From the NCBI GenBank assembly GCA_964593065.1, contig CAZQGO010000004.1:1-64000 (forward strand): 64,000 bases of DNA. The letters run 5' to 3'. The stretch's first letter is position 1. The number at the start of each line of letters is the position of its first letter. The DNA is from CAZQGO01 sp964593065. GTDB taxonomy: Bacteria > Oederibacteriota > JAAXVQ01. Both the position numbers and the translations under genes were made by a program. This document shows positions 61,237 through 64,000 of this stretch, piece by piece. The notes beneath the pieces are model-generated. The model was not told where the DNA came from and searched no databases. It saw nothing but the letters and a program-made list of their open reading frames with translations.

Positions 61237-63336
61237 TTACCTTAATTTATAGCGTTCGATCAGTTTGGCCAGCTCCAACGAGATGGCATTCATCTTCTGC
61301 GCCACCATGCTGACGTCGCTCAGGGTCGTCTTTTGCTGTTCCGTCAGGGCCGCGACTTCTTTGGTGGAAAATGCGCTTTCCTTGGAAAGGACGGCGACCT
61401 CCTCCAGGGTCTGGCTCAGATCCTCGGTATGGTTGACTTGCTCCTCCGCCGAAGCGACGATGGCGGTGGCCAAGGAAGTGGCTTCCCTCACGCTCCGGAT
61501 GATATTGTCGAAAGCTTCGTGGGTTTCGTTTGCCAATTCCTGGCCCCGCTCCACTTCGCGGGTTTCATCCGTAATCGAAGCCACCGCCTTGTTCGTTTCT
61601 CCCTGGATTTCGGAGACGATGGCCTCGATTTTTTGCGCCGCCGTGGTGGAGGCCTCCGCGAGTTTTCGCACCTCATCCGCGACCACGGCAAACCCTCTTC
61701 CCCCTTCCCCAGCCCGTGCCGCTTCGATGGAGGCGTTCAGCGCCAGCGTGTTGGTATTCCGAGCCATTTTACCGATCAGCAGTACGACCTGCCCGATTTC
61801 TTCCGACTTGGCGTGCAATAACTGCAGGGTCTGACGCGACTCCTGGACAACGCGGTTAATTTGGCGCATCTGTTCCAGAATGGCTTGAACGGCCTGCCCC
61901 CCGGCTTCTGCCGTCTGGACCGCGTACAGTGAAGCCTTGGCGGCGGTTCCCGATTGTTCCGCGACCTGGGAATAGGCCACGCGCAACTTGTTGGAAATAT
62001 CGGAAATGTGTTCCACCTGGGTGAATTGCTGTCCCACCGCCTGGGCGACCTCGTTGGAGGTGGCGGAAATCTGTTGTGAGGAAGCGCTGATCTGGCCGGT
62101 CTTCTGCGACAAATCCTTGGCCAGACCTAAAACCGTTTGCGCCGTGGCATTGATTTTGACCATGAGGGTATGGAGCGCCTTTTTCATGAGGTTCATCAGA
62201 TTGGCGATGGCTCCAATCTCATCCTCGCTCAGCAGCTGCACGCGCGCGGTCAGGTCCCCGGCCGCAATTTCCTTGACCGGCGGGATGATCGAGCGCAAGG
62301 ATCTCATTATTTCGGCGGAGAACAGGAAAGCCAAAAGGGCCGCCAGGACCAAAGTGATCGCGACCGTCAGCGCGAGAACATGAAGATATTCCCTGGCAAA
62401 GTCTTTCAAGCCCGCCACAGGATAAACGGCGCCGATGGAGTAGCGGGGATGCAGATGTTCGGAGACCAGCAGAAGATGATCCCTTCCCGGGGGTTTTCTG
62501 CCCCGTAAAACCTCCCGGGAGAAATTCCCGGGGTTATGGATGATCTGGGCTGTCTGCTTGTCGATCAGGTAGACTGCCCCACCCTGTCCGATGCGCAGGC
62601 CGGTAAGCTTCGGCTCCAGCCGGTCCGCGCCTTGGACATCCGACCCGGCGGGCAGGAACCGTCCGACCGCAGCCAGGGTGTCCGACACCTGGGCGCTCGT
62701 CGCCGCGGTCAATATTTTTCGGCCGATCAAAAAAGACCCCAGCCCACCCAACATCACGCCGAATACTGCGATGGCCAGTGTGGCGGCAATCATTTTTGCG
62801 CGAATGCCGAAAATGGCAGCTGTTTTTTCGAAAGAAACGTTTGTCGCCTGGTTTTGCAGTCGTTGCCGCAGAGGCCCGAGAACCAGCTTGGAAAAATAGA
62901 AGAACGAGGGGATGAGCAGGCTCGCGATCATGACGGCGGCGAGATTCAGGAAGATAAAATCGTTCCAGGACAGCAGGTTGCGGGTTATGGCCGCCGAGAG
63001 AAAGGCCAGCTCGCAGCCTGCAAACCAAACCAGCAGAAAGCACAAGGCGGCGCGGTAAGGAAAGAGCAGGAGGGCGTCCAGACCCTGTTCGACCACTGCT
63101 GGAGAGCCCGGTTGCGCCTCGCTGTTGAGCCAAGTTTGCACGGGAGAAAATATTTTTTTCAAGACGTAAAAATCAACCAGCAGGGACCCCAGTGCAAATA
63201 CGCCGAACAGCGCCGCGAGAGGCGCCATCGCCGGCGGCGTAACCTGCAGGAGTGCTTGGAAAAACCAAGCCAGGCCGCCCGCTCCCGCCAGCGAAAAGAC
63301 GAGGATGAGAATAAATTGCCGCCAAAAATAAGACAT
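61237..63336 (-). CDS. Methyl-accepting chemotaxis protein with multi-pass N-terminal membrane module and Cache-like domain
   Basis: A 699-residue chemoreceptor. Residues about 7-165 contain several membrane segments (MSYFWRQFILILVFSLAGAG onward), more than the usual two. Next is a second membrane helix (about 178-205), an external Cache-like sensor of about 105 residues (QVSDTLAAVGRFLPAGSD, GGAVYLIDKQTAQIIHNPG), a further helix (about 318-342), HAMP (IIPPVKEIAAGDLTARVQLLSEDEIG), and the signalling hairpin with tip NASIEAARAGEGGRGFAVVAD, VRKLAEAST. Start ATG 63334-63336 follows GGGAGAATCC; an ORF extension to 63546 lacks support. The multi-pass N-terminal module is unusual. First gene of the minus-strand run to thrS. 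Confidence 0.85.
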   Translation of the reverse strand: MSYFWRQFILILVFSLAGAGGLAWFFQALLQVTPPAMAPLAALFGVFALGSLLVDFYVLKKIFSPVQTWLNSEAQPGSPAVVEQGLDALLLFPYRAALCFLLVWFAGCELAFLSAAITRNLLSWNDFIFLNLAAVMIASLLIPSFFYFSKLVLGPLRQRLQNQATNVSFEKTAAIFGIRAKMIAATLAIAVFGVMLGGLGSFLIGRKILTAATSAQVSDTLAAVGRFLPAGSDVQGADRLEPKLTGLRIGQGGAVYLIDKQTAQIIHNPGNFSREVLRGRKPPGRDHLLLVSEHLHPRYSIGAVYPVAGLKDFAREYLHVLALTVAITLVLAALLAFLFSAEIMRSLRSIIPPVKEIAAGDLTARVQLLSEDEIGAIANLMNLMKKALHTLMVKINATAQTVLGLAKDLSQKTGQISASSQQISATSNEVAQAVGQQFTQVEHISDISNKLRVAYSQVAEQSGTAAKASLYAVQTAEAGGQAVQAILEQMRQINRVVQESRQTLQLLHAKSEEIGQVVLLIGKMARNTNTLALNASIEAARAGEGGRGFAVVADEVRKLAEASTTAAQKIEAIVSEIQGETNKAVASITDETREVERGQELANETHEAFDNIIRSVREATSLATAIVASAEEQVNHTEDLSQTLEEVAVLSKESAFSTKEVAALTEQQKTTLSDVSMVAQKMNAISLELAKLIERYKLR

Positions 63337-63632
63337 GGATTCTCCCAGCGTGATCCCGGTCCGAACGATACGGAAACCCGGCAAAGCGGCTCCGCGGGTC
63401 GGCATCGCCAGCCGAAAGGTCCAAGGCGAATTCATCGCGAGGCAGGCGGGGGCCGTACTCGGGAGGAGGGCGCACACTTCCCGGAGATGTGTCACGAGGG
63501 ATTTTGGATTTGAGCCTGCGGGCGCCAAGTCCCCTGAAAACCACACAGGTTCTTTCCCCGCTCCAGCCCCGAATCCCTGCCGGATTCTGCCGCGGCCACT
63601 TCAGACCCTGCGAAGACTTGGCCCGGTGGATG
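63337..63632. other. Gap of about 296 bases, no gene seen
   Basis: Between yebC and the chemoreceptor start. GC-rich, with no good sigma70 boxes on the minus strand and no terminator visible. The open frame on the minus strand (to 63546) is only an extension of the chemoreceptor frame with random-looking residues. Confidence 0.5.
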
Positions 63633-64000
63633 TCACTCCGGATTGCCCTTGAGTTTTTCCATCAAATCATCATCAATATCAAAATTGGCGTGCACCTTTT
63701 GGACGTCTTCCATATCGTCCAAGCCATCCAAGAGTTTCAGCAGCTGTTCGGCCTGTTTTCCTTCCACGCTGACGTAGTTTGAAGGCACGAGCGTGATTTC
63801 GGCCGAATCGGGTTCCACCTTGGTCTTGATCTGGTTTTGCACTTGCTCAAATTCGTTCGGATTGACCGTGACCGTATACGTATCCGGATCATCCGTCTGA
63901 ATATCTTCGGCCCCCGCTTCCAGGGCCAAATCCATCAGTTCCTCTTCCCCGATCAGCGATTTTTTAACAGTAACCAAGCCTTTTTTATTGAACATCCAGG
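63633..64000 (-). CDS. yebC: YebC/TACO1-family protein, C-terminal part (5' end outside window)
   Basis: Only the last 122 residues or so are in the window. The residues W-MFNKKGLVTV, LMDLALEAGAEDIQTDD, EITLVPSNYVSVEGKQAEQLLKLLDGLDDMEDVQKVHANF are typical of the YebC C-terminal domains (WMFxxKG, ALExGAED, and VxxNFDI). Proteins of this family help translation of proline stretches or act as DNA-binding regulators; which applies here is not known. The frame continues through the window edge (a Trp codon at 63996-63998 precedes the Met), so the Met at 63995 is internal. Confidence 0.9.
   Translation of the reverse strand, partial: WMFNKKGLVTVKKSLIGEEELMDLALEAGAEDIQTDDPDTYTVTVNPNEFEQVQNQIKTKVEPDSAEITLVPSNYVSVEGKQAEQLLKLLDGLDDMEDVQKVHANFDIDDDLMEKLKGNPE

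Noticed and set aside
63345..63420. Plus-strand GGCAAAGC...CGCGGGTC segment considered as a c-di-GMP riboswitch near the chemoreceptor.
   Set aside because: It is antisense to the chemoreceptor leader, has no downstream plus-strand gene, and lacks the full core.
63337..63546. N-terminal extension of the chemoreceptor frame.
   Set aside because: The residues look random, while ATG 63336 has a good ribosome binding site and opens with a membrane helix.
1..64000. tRNA, rRNA, CRISPR array, insertion sequence or prophage genes.
   Set aside because: Looked for by eye on both strands and none could be supported.

Overview
The window looks like a chromosomal segment of an uncultured, Gram-negative-type anaerobic bacterium with a high-GC genome. 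A double membrane is suggested by a large outer-membrane barrel protein ending in Phe, several lipoproteins with lipoboxes, and an OmlA-like small lipoprotein. An anaerobic, hydrogen- and ferredoxin-linked metabolism is suggested by HydE and HydF ([FeFe]-hydrogenase maturation), an NfnAB-type bifurcating transhydrogenase, GTP-dependent PEP carboxykinase and a ferredoxin-thioredoxin-reductase-like protein. I cannot name the phylum from sequence alone; a deltaproteobacterial or candidate-phylum lineage would fit. No tRNA, rRNA, CRISPR array, transposase or phage gene was seen.

Layout. 1-6.4 kb: a truncated secreted protein, a GT-C membrane glycosyltransferase, a small hypothetical, a DUF2156 protein, miaB and a TPR/SPOR envelope protein. 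6.4-9.8 kb: mutS and a methyltransferase. 9.9-14.4 kb: a compact, visibly AT-richer block hydE - aspartate ammonia-lyase - nucleoside deaminase - hydF. 14.4-17.5 kb: a chemoreceptor-like protein, a STAS protein, a metallo-beta-lactamase-fold hydrolase and a membrane protein. 17.5-23.5 kb: three tandem paralogous GT-C glycosyltransferases with C-terminal TPR-like tails. 23.6-29.5 kb: mutL-miaA facing zapA, a ZapB-like coiled coil and pheT. 30-37 kb: malQ, a HEAT-repeat protein, tag, rnd, a histone-H1-like/EF-Tu-domain-2 fusion and a membrane-anchored hypothetical. 37-45 kb: mscS, a glutaredoxin/FTR-rubredoxin/STAS cluster, a small lipoprotein, a GH99-like protein, a TPR protein, a secreted hypothetical, a LEA2 lipoprotein and an orphan protein. 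45-52 kb: ECF sigma factor plus an anti-sigma/PrcB fusion, prfB with a programmed frameshift, a secreted hypothetical and a metallopeptidase/beta-propeller/barrel protein. 52-56.4 kb: pckG and nfnAB. 56.4-57.2 kb: a strongly AT-rich gap. 57.2-64 kb, minus strand: thrS, pssA, psd, a hypothetical, a chemoreceptor, and a yebC fragment cut by the window end.

How the genes fit together. HydE and HydF build the [FeFe]-hydrogenase subcluster; the two enzymes between them both release ammonia, so the locus may feed the bridging amine of the cofactor (inference). NfnAB would connect ferredoxin and NADH to NADPH. MutS and an endonuclease-type MutL form a methyl-independent mismatch repair pair. MiaA and MiaB act on the same tRNA base, A37. 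PssA and Psd make phosphatidylethanolamine.

The most interesting unexplained items are (1) the aspartase plus deaminase inside the hyd locus, and (2) a two-copy intergenic element (about 29671-29885 and 36954-37082) with conserved hairpins, which could be a structured RNA or a repeat family. Many clean sigma70-type promoters with 17-18 base spacers can be read directly and are listed.
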